DNA from: Opitutales bacterium
GTDB taxonomy: Bacteria > Verrucomicrobiota > Verrucomicrobiia > Opitutales > Oceanipulchritudinaceae
Length of the DNA: 41,448 nucleotides
Assembly: GCA_007133065.1 (NCBI GenBank)
Contig: SLNJ01000049.1
Coordinates: forward strand, 1 to 41,448
Reading direction: 5' to 3'
The notes beneath the pieces were generated by a model. That model searched no databases. It saw only the letters and a program-made list of their open reading frames with translations, and was not told where the DNA came from. The position numbers and the translations under genes are program-made. The stretch's first letter is position 1. Each line of letters opens with the position of its first letter. Below, piece by piece: positions 34,619 through 41,448 of the stretch.

Positions 34619-35710
34619 TCAGCGTTCCTCCAGTTTCTTCATGATCGTGTCGGTAATACGCTGCACGGCCGCCTCCGCAGCGAACGGGTCCGGCTGTTCG
34701 TCGCTCTGCCCGTCCCCTCGGCGGCCGGAGCGCGAGGATGCGTCGACGGAACAGACAACCCCCGTCTCAAAGTCGGAGTTGTCGCACAGTTCGCACTCCT
34801 TCCAATCCGCACGCTTGTCGTCCATCCCCAGCGACTTGCGGAGTTCGATCAGATCCCTGGCCTGGTGCGGGCTGATCGTGGACAGATTCGGGCTCAAGTG
34901 CATGGCGATCCATATGGTCTGGCAATACGCATCGGTGTTCTCCATCTTCCAATACGCGTCCTCGACATGATCGCCCCATGTGATCACCCCGTGGTTCGCC
35001 ATGAGGATCGCATGGTGGTCGCACGCCAGCTCGCCGACCGCCTTCGCGTTCTCGGGAGTACCGGGGGTCTGGTATTCAGCGATACCAATCTGACCGAGAA
35101 AGACTTCAGCCTCGGGGATCATGCAGGTCGGCGGTTGCACCTTCGCGACGGCGAATGCCGTCGCGTGCGGCGGGTGCGCATGGCAGGTCGCCCGCGCTTT
35201 CGGCTGCGCCCGGAACACCGCAAGATGCGTGAGCACTTCGCTGGTCCGCTTGTACCGTCCGGCGACTTGCTTCCCATCCCCGTCGACCAAACAAATGCTT
35301 TCCGGAGTCATGTACCCCTTGCTGATCAACGTTTGCGTGCACAGATAGAGATTCCGTCCAACACGGATCACCAGGTTGCCGCCGTTGCCGTCGGTGTACC
35401 CCTTTTCCCACATCCGACGGCCCATGTCGCAGATACGGGTTTTCAATGTTTCGATCTCGGGACTCGCGAAGAAGCGTCGGATCTCTGCCGGCGTGGCAGG
35501 GTCCTCGTGCTCTTCCCAGCGGTACGTATAGTCGGGAAGGATGGGCTCCGCCGGCACCGCCGGGTCGGAGTCTCCCTTGCGGGGCGCCCGCTCGCGCAGC
35601 AGATCCTTCGCGGATGGCGTCAGGATCGCGTCGCGTTCGATCGCATCGGTCCCGCCTCGCCCTTGCAGGAGCGCTTCCACATCTTTTGCAGTATAGACTT
35701 TTTTGGCCAT
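34619..35710 (-). CDS. class II aldolase of the PVM microcompartment
   Basis: A 363-residue class II aldolase/adducin-type enzyme expected to cleave a fuculose- or rhamnulose-phosphate-like substrate into dihydroxyacetone phosphate and lactaldehyde. Zinc ligands are H177, H179 and H240 (CHAHPPH; ANHGVITWG), with E202 in IPEAEVFLG as a possible acid; phosphate-contact loops are DGNGGNL and SEVLTHLAVF. The N-terminus (VYTAKDVEALLQ, then DAILTPSAKDLL) and the C-terminal helix (AEAAVQRITDTIMKKLEER) are extra to the catalytic core and look like encapsulation peptides, as in the characterised PVM system. ATG 35710 lies 8 bp after the BMC-P gene; upstream in-frame codons look non-coding. Confidence 0.9.
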   Translation of the reverse strand: MAKKVYTAKDVEALLQGRGGTDAIERDAILTPSAKDLLRERAPRKGDSDPAVPAEPILPDYTYRWEEHEDPATPAEIRRFFASPEIETLKTRICDMGRRMWEKGYTDGNGGNLVIRVGRNLYLCTQTLISKGYMTPESICLVDGDGKQVAGRYKRTSEVLTHLAVFRAQPKARATCHAHPPHATAFAVAKVQPPTCMIPEAEVFLGQIGIAEYQTPGTPENAKAVGELACDHHAILMANHGVITWGDHVEDAYWKMENTDAYCQTIWIAMHLSPNLSTISPHQARDLIELRKSLGMDDKRADWKECELCDNSDFETGVVCSVDASSRSGRRGDGQSDEQPDPFAAEAAVQRITDTIMKKLEER

Positions 35711-35718
35711 GAAAGTGG

Positions 35719-36054
35719 TCAGGTAATGGCTTGTCCCGCCGGCACACAATTGGAACGAAGGGGCCGGTACAGGCACGTATCCAGGATTGCGCAGTTGTAG
35801 GCGTCCACCGGAGTCGGATCGGCAAACGCGGCCGCCGCCTCGCCGCTTTCGCTGTAGCCGATGATATCGCCGACCCCGGCGCCGAGGTCGTCGTAGACTA
35901 CCATGCTGTTTCCAGCGGGCAATGGGCTGGATGCAGCCACCGGGTTCTCCCCTTCCGGCGGCAGCCACGGCAGCACCACGAGAAAACGCCCGCCCCTGTA
36001 AGAGGGATCATACGGGCTCAGGGTCACGCGGCCGATGACTTGTCCGAATCGCAT
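35719..36054 (-). CDS. BMC-P pentameric shell protein (EutN/CcmL type)
   Basis: A 111-residue vertex protein that caps the corners of the polyhedral shell. It begins with the family strand MRFGQVIGRVTLS and has MVVYDDLGAGVGDIIGYSES, the conserved GAGxGD loop of EutN/CcmL/BMC-P proteins. An unusual 20-odd-residue insertion (PPEGENPVAASSPLPAGN) lies before this loop. The C-terminal half ends in VDAYNCAILDTCLY, matching the DA-vVgIiD strand. It is the first of three BMC-P paralogues in the operon and lies between the second BMC-P gene and the aldolase. Confidence 0.92.
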   Translation of the reverse strand: MRFGQVIGRVTLSPYDPSYRGGRFLVVLPWLPPEGENPVAASSPLPAGNSMVVYDDLGAGVGDIIGYSESGEAAAAFADPTPVDAYNCAILDTCLYRPLRSNCVPAGQAIT

Positions 36055-36059
36055 ACGTC

Positions 36060-36350
36060 TCAGGCCGGTTGAAGGTTCTTCTGCGAGGAATCGACCGGGT
36101 CGAGGATCCCGATGATCATAAAGCGCACCGGCGATCGGTCGTGCCCCATCCGTTGCCGGATGCTCTTCCCGTCGGTGGTAACGATGACCCGCTCGTGCAG
36201 TCCCGCGCCAAGGTTGTCCACCGCGAGCAGCGGATCGCCCTCGTCTGCTCCCTCGGCATCGATCGGCTGACACAACACCAGGCGCCACCCGTTCAGGCTG
36301 GGGTGCCGGATCGTGCTGACTGCGCTTCCTTCGACGCGACAATGCAACAT
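36060..36350 (-). CDS. BMC-P pentameric shell protein (EutN/CcmL type)
   Basis: A 96-residue pentamer-forming shell protein, the shortest of the three. It shows the N-terminal strand MLHCRVEGSAVSTIRHPSLN, the block GWRLVLCQPIDAEG, then PLLAVDNLGAGLHERVIVTTDG with a GAG loop in which the usual glycine-aspartate is LHE, and a terminal VRFMIIGILDPVD strand. The start ATG lies 3 bp after the aldehyde dehydrogenase stop codon (TGACCCATG), so translation is probably coupled. The three BMC-P paralogues differ in size and loop sequence, which may reflect different contacts or cargo. Confidence 0.92.
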   Translation of the reverse strand: MLHCRVEGSAVSTIRHPSLNGWRLVLCQPIDAEGADEGDPLLAVDNLGAGLHERVIVTTDGKSIRQRMGHDRSPVRFMIIGILDPVDSSQKNLQPA

Positions 36351-36353
36351 GGG

Positions 36354-37805
36354 TCAATAAATACGAAGGTTGTCCACCATCACGCAGCGACGCGTCCGGG
36401 TGAATGTAAGGGGTGTCGTGATCCCCTCGCCCGTGGTGGTTGCGATGGAGAAGCTGGCGTATCCCTCGCCTCCGTTCCCGAGTCCGGCGAGACATGAGCC
36501 GTTCTTGATGAAGAGCGTCGAATCGAGGGCGCGGGCCATCTCCGTCATTCGCTCGACATTCAACGAGTGAATCATCGAGGAGTGCTTGTACCCGTGCTCC
36601 GACTTGCGGGCCGCTTCGATCCCCTCCGACGCATCGCGTACCCGAATTACCGGCACCATCGGCATCATCTGCTCCTCCTGCACAAAGAGGTGATCGGCAT
36701 CCGTTTCCGCGAACAACAGCTCGGTTTTCTCGGGCACCGTGGCCCCCGCCTCCCGAGCCAGGACCGAAGCATCCGCCCCGACCAGATCACGATTGAGCAC
36801 CGCGTGCATCGCCCCGCTTTTCTCCTCACGGGTGAATGCCGCATTGGTGAGGCGATCCAGCTGCGCCGCGTTAAGCCGGCGGGCGCCGGCTGCTTCCAGC
36901 TCCTTGAGAAACGCCTGGTAAATCGCCTCCACCACAAAGATCTGTTTCTCCCCGATGCAGAGCAGGTTGTTGTCGTACGCACCGCCGTAGATGATCGCGC
37001 GGGCCGCCCGGTCGAGACGCGCGGTCTCATCGACCACCACCGGAGGGTTGCCCGGACCGGCGCAGATGGCGCGCTTTCCGCTCTTCATCGACGCGCTTAC
37101 GACGCCCGGCCCACCCGTGACACAGAGCAGACGCACGTGCTCATTCGAGCAGATGGCGTTGAACGAATCGAGCGTCGGTTCCTCCACGATCGTGACCAGA
37201 TTCTCGATCCCCAATTCAGCCCGGATCGCGTCGTTGAAGGCGGCGATCGCAGTCGCCGCACACCGCGCGCCCCCGGGGTGTGCGTTGCAGACCACCGAAT
37301 TGCCGGCCGCCACCATGTTCACGATGTTACACGCCAGCGTCGGGATGGAATGCGTGACCGGCGAGACCGCTCCGATCACCCCAAACGGCGTAAACTCCTC
37401 CATAGAAATCCCGTGGTCGCCGCTCATCCCGAATGGACGCAACCACTCGGTGCCGGGAATCGATGCGATCGACTGGAGCTTCTCCACCTTGTGTTCGAGA
37501 CGGCCGATCCGGGTCTCGTCGAGTTCCAGCTTCCCCCACTCCCGAGCCTTCTCCGCGCAGAGCGTCTTGACGATCTCCACAACCTTCGCCCGTCCCCGGA
37601 TTCCCAGGGGCCGCAGCCGAAGAAATGCTTCGTTCGCGGCGGCACTCGCTTCGTCGGCGCAAGCGAACACGCCGCTCTTGCCTTGCCCGCGCCCGTTGCC
37701 GCGCTGCGGGGACGGAGCACGATTCCCCGTCGTGGCGGGCTGCTCCTTCAAACGTCCCAGGACTTCCTCCACAACATTGCGTATGACGGCTTCATCCAAT
37801 TTCAT
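36354..37805 (-). CDS. pduP: CoA-acylating aldehyde dehydrogenase (PduP-like)
   Basis: A 483-residue dehydrogenase that converts a compartment-trapped aldehyde, probably lactaldehyde, to acyl-CoA with NAD. The catalytic cysteine is C283 in NNLLCIGEKQ, the nucleotide region contains TPFGVIGAVSPVTHSIPTL and VTGGPGVVSASMKSGKRA, and the C-terminus follows the PduP/EutE family. The first 20 residues (MKLDEAVIRNVVEEVLGRLK) form an amphipathic helix typical of encapsulation peptides, followed by a linker rich in G, P and R. ATG 37805 is chosen because AAGGA lies 9 nt before it; an in-frame TTG three codons upstream is less likely. It is flanked by BMC-P genes on both sides. Confidence 0.95.
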   Translation of the reverse strand: MKLDEAVIRNVVEEVLGRLKEQPATTGNRAPSPQRGNGRGQGKSGVFACADEASAAANEAFLRLRPLGIRGRAKVVEIVKTLCAEKAREWGKLELDETRIGRLEHKVEKLQSIASIPGTEWLRPFGMSGDHGISMEEFTPFGVIGAVSPVTHSIPTLACNIVNMVAAGNSVVCNAHPGGARCAATAIAAFNDAIRAELGIENLVTIVEEPTLDSFNAICSNEHVRLLCVTGGPGVVSASMKSGKRAICAGPGNPPVVVDETARLDRAARAIIYGGAYDNNLLCIGEKQIFVVEAIYQAFLKELEAAGARRLNAAQLDRLTNAAFTREEKSGAMHAVLNRDLVGADASVLAREAGATVPEKTELLFAETDADHLFVQEEQMMPMVPVIRVRDASEGIEAARKSEHGYKHSSMIHSLNVERMTEMARALDSTLFIKNGSCLAGLGNGGEGYASFSIATTTGEGITTPLTFTRTRRCVMVDNLRIY

Positions 37806-37810
37806 CGTTC

Positions 37811-38134
37811 TCAATCCTTATCTTTTTCTCCGGAGCAATAGATCTTGGCCCCGAGGACGTCGACGGTGTCGACGATTCCAACCACCGCCGCATCGACCGG
37901 CAGGCTCTTCATTCCGGCGCCCATGCGCGCGGAGCTGCCCTGGCAGAACAGCACCATTTCACCGATTCCCGCGCCGAGTCCGTCGACCGCCACGATTGTA
38001 TTCTGGCCGGGACGGAATGATGCCGGCTTCTCCTCGTCGATGAGCACCGGCCGAAGCAACAACAGCTTGCGGCCGCTCATCGCGTCGTCCTTTTTTGTCG
38101 AGACGACCGATCCGATTACGCGTGCGAGAAACAT
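37811..38134 (-). CDS. BMC-P pentameric shell protein (EutN/CcmL type)
   Basis: A 107-residue vertex shell protein with the most typical sequence of the three: MFLARVIGSVVSTKKDDAMS at the N-terminus, KLLLLRPVLID, the FRPGQNTIVAVDGLGAGIGE loop and the terminal block DAAVVGIVDTVDVLG. The loop GAGIGEMVLFCQGSSAR follows the EutN/CcmL consensus closely. ATG 38134 (MFLARVIG) is the family start; the open frame upstream is arginine-rich and unlikely to be coding. It lies between the first BMC-H gene and the aldehyde dehydrogenase gene. Confidence 0.95.
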   Translation of the reverse strand: MFLARVIGSVVSTKKDDAMSGRKLLLLRPVLIDEEKPASFRPGQNTIVAVDGLGAGIGEMVLFCQGSSARMGAGMKSLPVDAAVVGIVDTVDVLGAKIYCSGEKDKD

Positions 38135-38147
38135 GCGAGGAATCCGG

Positions 38148-38447
38148 TTACTTCGCGCTCTTGCCCGCCGGGGCGGACGGAAGCACAACGGCGACGTCGT
38201 CGTGCGGCCGGGCGATCACCTGGACGCTGACCACTTCGCCGACCTGCGCAGCAGCGTGCGCTCCGGCATCGACCGCCGCCTTAACCGCGGCGACATCACC
38301 GGTGACAACCGCCGTGACCAGCGCGCTGCCCACCTGTTTCATAGGACCGGCCAACTCCACGTTGGCGGCCTTGAGCATGGCGTCCGTGCCTTGCACGAGC
38401 GCGACGAGTCCCCGGGTTTCGAGGAGTCCAATGGCTTTTTGTGACAT
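38148..38447 (-). CDS. BMC-H hexameric shell protein, pore motif GSA
   Basis: A 99-residue BMC-domain protein that tiles the shell facets. It shows the family pattern KAIGLLETRGLVALVQGTDA, MLKAANVELAG, KQVGSALVTAVVTGDVAAVK and AAVDAGAHAAAQVGEVVSVQ, ending in VIARPHDDV. The central pore residues are GSA. A C-terminal tail (LPSAPAGKSAK) extends beyond the domain. A 57-bp AT-rich gap separates it from the acetate-kinase-like gene. Closest relatives by eye are the two other BMC-H proteins of this operon, so these arose by duplication. Confidence 0.96.
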   Translation of the reverse strand: MSQKAIGLLETRGLVALVQGTDAMLKAANVELAGPMKQVGSALVTAVVTGDVAAVKAAVDAGAHAAAQVGEVVSVQVIARPHDDVAVVLPSAPAGKSAK

Positions 38448-38504
38448 GATTCGTATTGCGTTGATGTTGAGACAAACCTGAAAGAAAAATATATAACAAG
38501 AGGA

Positions 38505-39698
38505 TCAACCGGCGATCCGCGACTGCTCCAGAAAACGGTGCGTTTCGCGCGCCACCACCAGTTCTTCATTTGTGGGGATCACCAGCGCCGAGATCGGGGA
38601 ATCCGCTGCGCTGATCGTTCCCTCTCCACCCCGGACCTCCTCATTCGCATGCGGGTCGAGCCGGAGTCCCACCCCTTCCATGCCGCGACAGACCGCCTCG
38701 CGAATATCCGGATTGTTCTCGCCAATCCCGGCCGTGAATACCACGGCATCGCACCCGCCCATCTGCCAGAGAAAGCCGCCCGCCCATTGGCGGATGCCGT
38801 GCACGAACGCATCGATCGCCAGCGCCGCCCGCGCGTCGCCCCCCGTCGCCGCCGCTTTGATGTCGCGCAGGTCGTTGCTCACCCCCGAAATTCCCGCCAG
38901 CCCCCCCTCTTTCGAAAGCTGGCGCTCCGCCTCCGATACATCGATGCCGAGGTGCTTGACCGCAAACGGAACCGCCATCGCGTCGAGGTCGCCCACCCGG
39001 TTGTTTTGTGGAAGACCGCTCTGCGGCGAAAATCCCATACTCGTTCCAATCGCCACTCCGCTCGCAATTCCCGTCACGGAACTGCTCCCCCCCAGGTGAC
39101 AGGAAACCACCCGCAACGGCTTCTCAGGAGGATTGCCGGGACCGTCGACATACATCCGGCGTACCCGGTCGGCAACGTCGGGACGATCCAGCAACTCGGC
39201 GCTGCGCTCGGCGATGTACTTGTGGCTCGCCCCGTGAAACCCGTACCGCCGGATCCCCGCGTCGTGCCAGCTTCGCGGGACCGCGTAGATGCCCGCTGCT
39301 TCCGGCATCCACCGGTAGAACGAGGTCTCGAACAGGGCCACCAATCGCGCGCCCGGTGCCGCCCGGCGAAACTGGCGAATCGCCTCAGCATACGCCGGGT
39401 TGTGGGCCGGGGCCACGTCCCGGAACCCCTCAAGCGCCGCGATCACCCGGTCGTCCGCCTCGACACACCCCGAGAGATCCTTCCCGAGTACGGTCTTGAA
39501 TCCGACCGCGTCCAGGTCCTCGAGCGATTGCAGGTGCCCCTGCTCCCGCAACGCCTCCAGACACTGTTCGATGACCGCGCCAAAATCGATGACGCGTTCG
39601 TAGCCGCCGTCCGCAATCGACTCCTCGACTCCGTCATCGAAACGGAAGAGCCGGTACTTGAACGAGGTCGAACCGAGATTGGAGACAAGGACCTTCAA
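38505..39698 (-). CDS. ackA: acetate kinase family protein of the microcompartment operon
   Basis: A 397-residue ASKHA-fold kinase that should turn the acyl phosphate from PduL into acid plus ATP. Recognisable blocks are NLGSTSFKYRLF (N7, K14), ETSFYRWMPEAAG, YGFHGASHKYIAERSAELL and FTAGIGENNPDIREAV. Several classic positions differ: the phosphate loop reads CHLGGSSSVTGI instead of HLGNGAS, and the family's RCGDID segment is NNRVGDLDAMAV, so it belongs to a divergent branch and could have altered substrate choice. The start is TTG at 39698, one base after the preceding BMC-H stop (TGAGTTG), a clear coupling arrangement. Confidence 0.9.
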   Translation of the reverse strand: MKVLVSNLGSTSFKYRLFRFDDGVEESIADGGYERVIDFGAVIEQCLEALREQGHLQSLEDLDAVGFKTVLGKDLSGCVEADDRVIAALEGFRDVAPAHNPAYAEAIRQFRRAAPGARLVALFETSFYRWMPEAAGIYAVPRSWHDAGIRRYGFHGASHKYIAERSAELLDRPDVADRVRRMYVDGPGNPPEKPLRVVSCHLGGSSSVTGIASGVAIGTSMGFSPQSGLPQNNRVGDLDAMAVPFAVKHLGIDVSEAERQLSKEGGLAGISGVSNDLRDIKAAATGGDARAALAIDAFVHGIRQWAGGFLWQMGGCDAVVFTAGIGENNPDIREAVCRGMEGVGLRLDPHANEEVRGGEGTISAADSPISALVIPTNEELVVARETHRFLEQSRIAG

Positions 39699-39699
39699 C

Positions 39700-39975
39700 T
39701 CAAATCCACTTTCCGAGTTTGCCGAGATCGTCGTGGGGACGCGGGATCACCTGTACGCTCACAACCTCTCCGAGTTGTCGGGCGGCGTCCGCTCCGGCGT
39801 CCACCGCCGCCTTGACCGCCGCGACATCCCCCCGGAAGAAGGCGCTGACCAGGCCGCTTCCGACCTTCTCCCAACCGGTGAGCGTGACGTTTGCCGATTT
39901 CAGCGCCGCGTCCGAGGCTTCGAGAAGGGTAACCAGACCCTTCGTTTCAATCATTCCCAGTGCTTGCTGTGCCAT
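39700..39975 (-). CDS. BMC-H hexameric shell protein, pore motif GSG
   Basis: A 91-residue BMC-domain shell protein: [51 protein letters not shown] and [20 protein letters not shown], ending [16 protein letters not shown]. The pore motif is GSG. ATG 39975 gives the family start [11 protein letters not shown]; earlier in-frame codons are not conserved. It is coupled to the following acetate-kinase-like gene by a TGAGTTG junction. Confidence 0.97.
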   Translation of the reverse strand: MAQQALGMIETKGLVTLLEASDAALKSANVTLTGWEKVGSGLVSAFFRGDVAAVKAAVDAGADAARQLGEVVSVQVIPRPHDDLGKLGKWI

Positions 39976-40019
39976 GATGTGTGATGTGTCGTTGATTTGT
40001 TGTGACAATACGGCGCCCC

Positions 40020-40289
40020 TCACACATCGAAGTGTTTGAGCAGGTCCGCGTGGGGACGGGGAATGACGTGCGAGCTGACCAGCTCGCCGACCTTCCCGGC
40101 CGCCTCCGTTCCGGCGTCCACAGCTGCTTTCACGCTGCCGACGTCGCCCTTGACGAGTGCGGTGATGAAACCGCCGCCGATCTGCACCGTTTTCACGAGC
40201 GTCACGTTGGCGGCCTTGACCATGGCGTCGCTGGCGTCAATCGCACCAACATAACCCTTGGTTTCTACCATTCCGAGTGATTCATTCAT
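40020..40289 (-). CDS. BMC-H hexameric shell protein, pore motif GGG
   Basis: An 89-residue BMC-domain shell protein: [49 protein letters not shown] and [20 protein letters not shown], ending [15 protein letters not shown]. The pore motif is GGG, unlike the GSG and GSA of its two paralogues. It lies directly after pduL, so it is probably the most highly expressed shell component of the operon; that last point is inference from order. Confidence 0.97.
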   Translation of the reverse strand: MNESLGMVETKGYVGAIDASDAMVKAANVTLVKTVQIGGGFITALVKGDVGSVKAAVDAGTEAAGKVGELVSSHVIPRPHADLLKHFDV

Positions 40290-40320
40290 TTCGTTGTCCG
40301 CATTTTGATGTATCTGATGT

Positions 40321-40998
40321 TCAGGAAATCTTCATGAGCTCCACAGGGGAGTCCGGACCGAGGGCGCAGGCATTGCCCTCGTCCGTGTCGATGTGCACCT
40401 CGAGCTTGAACGACGGATCGACGCGCACGAGCATCCGTTCGAAACTCACGCCAAGCTCGCCGCCGACCCACATCCGCATATAATCCCCGTTCTCCACGCC
40501 GTAGTAATCCGCGTCCTCCGGGTGCATGTGCACGTGCGGAGCCGCACGGATCACCCCTTCCTCCATGGAGAAGAATCCCGCCGGCCCCATCAGCATGCAC
40601 CCGGGAGTCCCGGCAATCTTCCCGCTCAGCCGTACCGGAACCCGGAATCCCAGCGCCACCGCGTCCGTGAACGCCAGCTCCACCTGGTTCAGAGTACGAC
40701 ACGGCCCCAGGATCCGCAAATTCGAAATCACCCGGCTGCGCGGGCCGACCAGCGTCACCGTCTCCTTCGCCGCGTATTGCCCCTCCTGGTACAGCCACTT
40801 CATAGGGGTCAACTGATGCCCCTCGCCGAACAGCACTTCCACCGCCTCCTCCGTCAGATGGCAGTGGCGTGCGCTCACGTTCACCACCAGCGGATTCGGC
40901 GCTCCCGAGGCACCGGTCGCCGGGACGCCCAGCTGCCTGTACACGCTCTCACGCACCAGCTTCTCCACTGCCGATCGGGATATTTCTGCTGTCGCCAT
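40321..40998 (-). CDS. pduL: phosphate propanoyltransferase-type enzyme PduL
   Basis: PduL converts acyl-CoA to acyl phosphate and regenerates CoA inside the compartment. The 225-residue protein has two zinc-binding half-sites: [13 protein letters not shown] (H45, H47) and [16 protein letters not shown] (H155, H157, H159), and the conserved [15 protein letters not shown] and [10 protein letters not shown] blocks. The N-terminus ([20 protein letters not shown]) is an amphipathic helix that looks like an encapsulation peptide, followed by a short linker. ATG 40998 is taken; an ATG four codons upstream is possible. It is the first gene of the minus-strand operon, and the repeat-rich promoter region lies just upstream. 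Confidence 0.95.
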   Translation of the reverse strand: MATAEISRSAVEKLVRESVYRQLGVPATGASGAPNPLVVNVSARHCHLTEEAVEVLFGEGHQLTPMKWLYQEGQYAAKETVTLVGPRSRVISNLRILGPCRTLNQVELAFTDAVALGFRVPVRLSGKIAGTPGCMLMGPAGFFSMEEGVIRAAPHVHMHPEDADYYGVENGDYMRMWVGGELGVSFERMLVRVDPSFKLEVHIDTDEGNACALGPDSPVELMKIS

Positions 40999-41028
40999 AC
41001 CGTTGAGCACCCTTTAATTACCAATCCA

Positions 41029-41077
41029 TTTTGAAAGGTTTTGATAGATACCTTTCAAAACCTTTCAAAACTGTCAA
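41029..41077 (-). promoter_or_regulatory. microcompartment operon promoter with operator-like repeat array
   Basis: Reading plus strand, TTTTGAAAGG (41029-41038) and TTTTGATAGA (41039-41048) are followed after TA by two exact copies of CCTTTCAAAA (41051-41060 and 41061-41070). This is a direct-repeat pair facing an inverted direct-repeat pair. On the minus strand TTGACA (41072-41077) is a good -35 element next to the array, and TTGAAA 16 nt before TATCAA is another possible promoter inside it. A repressor binding the repeats would therefore cover the promoter. The layout suits a DeoR- or LacI-type sugar regulator, whose gene is not in this window. Confidence 0.65.
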
Positions 41078-41141
41078 GCCTTTGAACATAAATATTTCAC
41101 CGAATAATCCGCGCAAAAACGGCCGTCGAGCGTCGGCACGC

Positions 41142-41159
41142 GGTTGAACGGGTTGAACG
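41142..41159. repeat. tandem duplication of a 9-bp unit
   Basis: GGTTGAACG occurs twice in tandem (41142-41150 and 41151-41159) in the gene-free stretch between the operator array and the tRNA gene. The rest of 41078-41299 shows no gene; it should contain the tRNA promoter, which I cannot define. Confidence 0.6.
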
Positions 41160-41299
41160 GACCTCACCAGCTTGTGAAGCCTCTCGATCCGTCGCAATCG
41201 AAATCGCATCGGATTGGCCCTTGCGGCCGCAACCCGCGATTTTCCAAAAAAATGTGCTTGGCAATCCGAAAGAGAATCCCACCATGGGCCTTTTGCAGT

Positions 41300-41386
41300 G
41301 GTGGGATATCCAAGTGGCTAAAGGACGCGGACTGTAAATCCGTTCGGGTTACCCGTTCGCAGGTTCGAATCCTGCTCCCACCACCA
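41300..41386 (+). tRNA. tRNA-Tyr (GTA)
   Basis: The acceptor arm GGTGGGA (41300-41306) pairs with TCCCACC (41376-41382), followed by A and an encoded CCA (41384-41386). The anticodon loop CTGTAAA holds GTA at 41334-41336 in the stem CGGA/TCCG. The T arm GCAGG-TTCGAAT-CCTGC is canonical. A long variable arm (CGGG/CCCG hairpin after the anticodon stem) makes it a class II tRNA of 87 nt, as expected for bacterial tRNA-Tyr. The remaining bases to the window end show no recognisable feature. Confidence 0.97.
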
Positions 41387-41448
41387 TTTTCCCTTTTTGA
41401 CTGGTTGTGCCAGCCAGGGACTGGAGTAGTCGATCCAGCTTGATTTCA

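Noticed and set aside
38490-38495. TATATA in the AT-rich gap between ackA and the BMC-H gene as an internal promoter
   Set aside because: No -35 hexamer lies at 16-18 bp on the minus strand, and the gap fits an ordinary intercistronic spacer.
41387-41400. T-rich stretch directly after tRNA-Tyr as a terminator
   Set aside because: No hairpin precedes the T residues other than the tRNA arms themselves, and the run is interrupted by CCC.
1-41448. CRISPR arrays, insertion sequences, integrases or phage genes
   Set aside because: No regularly spaced repeats, transposase-like or integrase-like proteins, or terminal repeats were seen anywhere in the window.

Overview
The window is GC-rich (about 60% or more by eye) and looks like a chromosomal piece of a Gram-negative, PVC-group bacterium, most likely a Verrucomicrobiota member close to Opitutae. 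The pointers are a PVM-type (Planctomycetes-Verrucomicrobia) microcompartment operon, an LpxC-FabZ fusion next to lpxA plus lpxI (so lipid A is made), large secreted FG-GAP/ASPIC proteins, and a secreted protein with tryptophan-rich N-terminal repeats. The taxonomic placement is an inference from gene content.

Left part (1-8831). On the minus strand lie the start of a ketosynthase (cut by the window edge), an acyl carrier protein, an N-terminally lost UbiE-like methyltransferase remnant and an intact methyltransferase. Together they are the edge of a small fatty-acid/polyketide-like cluster. Upstream of them is a two-component system: a 1,207-aa hybrid histidine kinase with a predicted extracytoplasmic beta-propeller, translationally coupled to a NarL/LuxR response regulator. 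Only 22 bp away and divergent is a plus-strand set: a 52-residue peptide with a Sec-type signal sequence, a divergent YcaO-domain protein, an unrecognised protein and a stand-alone receiver domain, closed by a strong intrinsic terminator. I regard this peptide/YcaO/two-component locus as the best candidate for an undescribed system.

Middle (8955-24694). A Gfo/Idh/MocA oxidoreductase is followed by two minus-strand secreted FG-GAP/ASPIC proteins, the larger of which looks like a doubled version of the smaller. Next are a thioredoxin-like DUF255 protein, a small secreted protein and a DUF971 protein. A catabolic-looking run follows: cupin, UPF0261 (Tm-1 N-terminal type), Tm-1 C-terminal type TIM barrel, sugar-isomerase-like TIM barrel and Gfo/Idh/MocA oxidoreductase.

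Housekeeping part (24732-33707). lpxA and lpxC-fabZ run on the minus strand, divergent from efp. They are followed by a large secreted fibronectin-III-like protein, leuS and lpxI.

Right part (33661-41386). A compact minus-strand operon encodes a microcompartment: PduL-type acyltransferase, three hexameric shell proteins (BMC-H), acetate-kinase-like protein, three pentameric shell proteins (BMC-P), CoA-acylating aldehyde dehydrogenase, class II aldolase and a lactate/malate dehydrogenase. By analogy with characterised PVM compartments it should process the aldehyde made from fucose- or rhamnose-type sugar phosphates: aldolase, then aldehyde dehydrogenase, PduL and AckA, with the dehydrogenase recycling NADH. 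A striking operator-like array of 10-bp repeats precedes it. A tRNA-Tyr gene closes the window.
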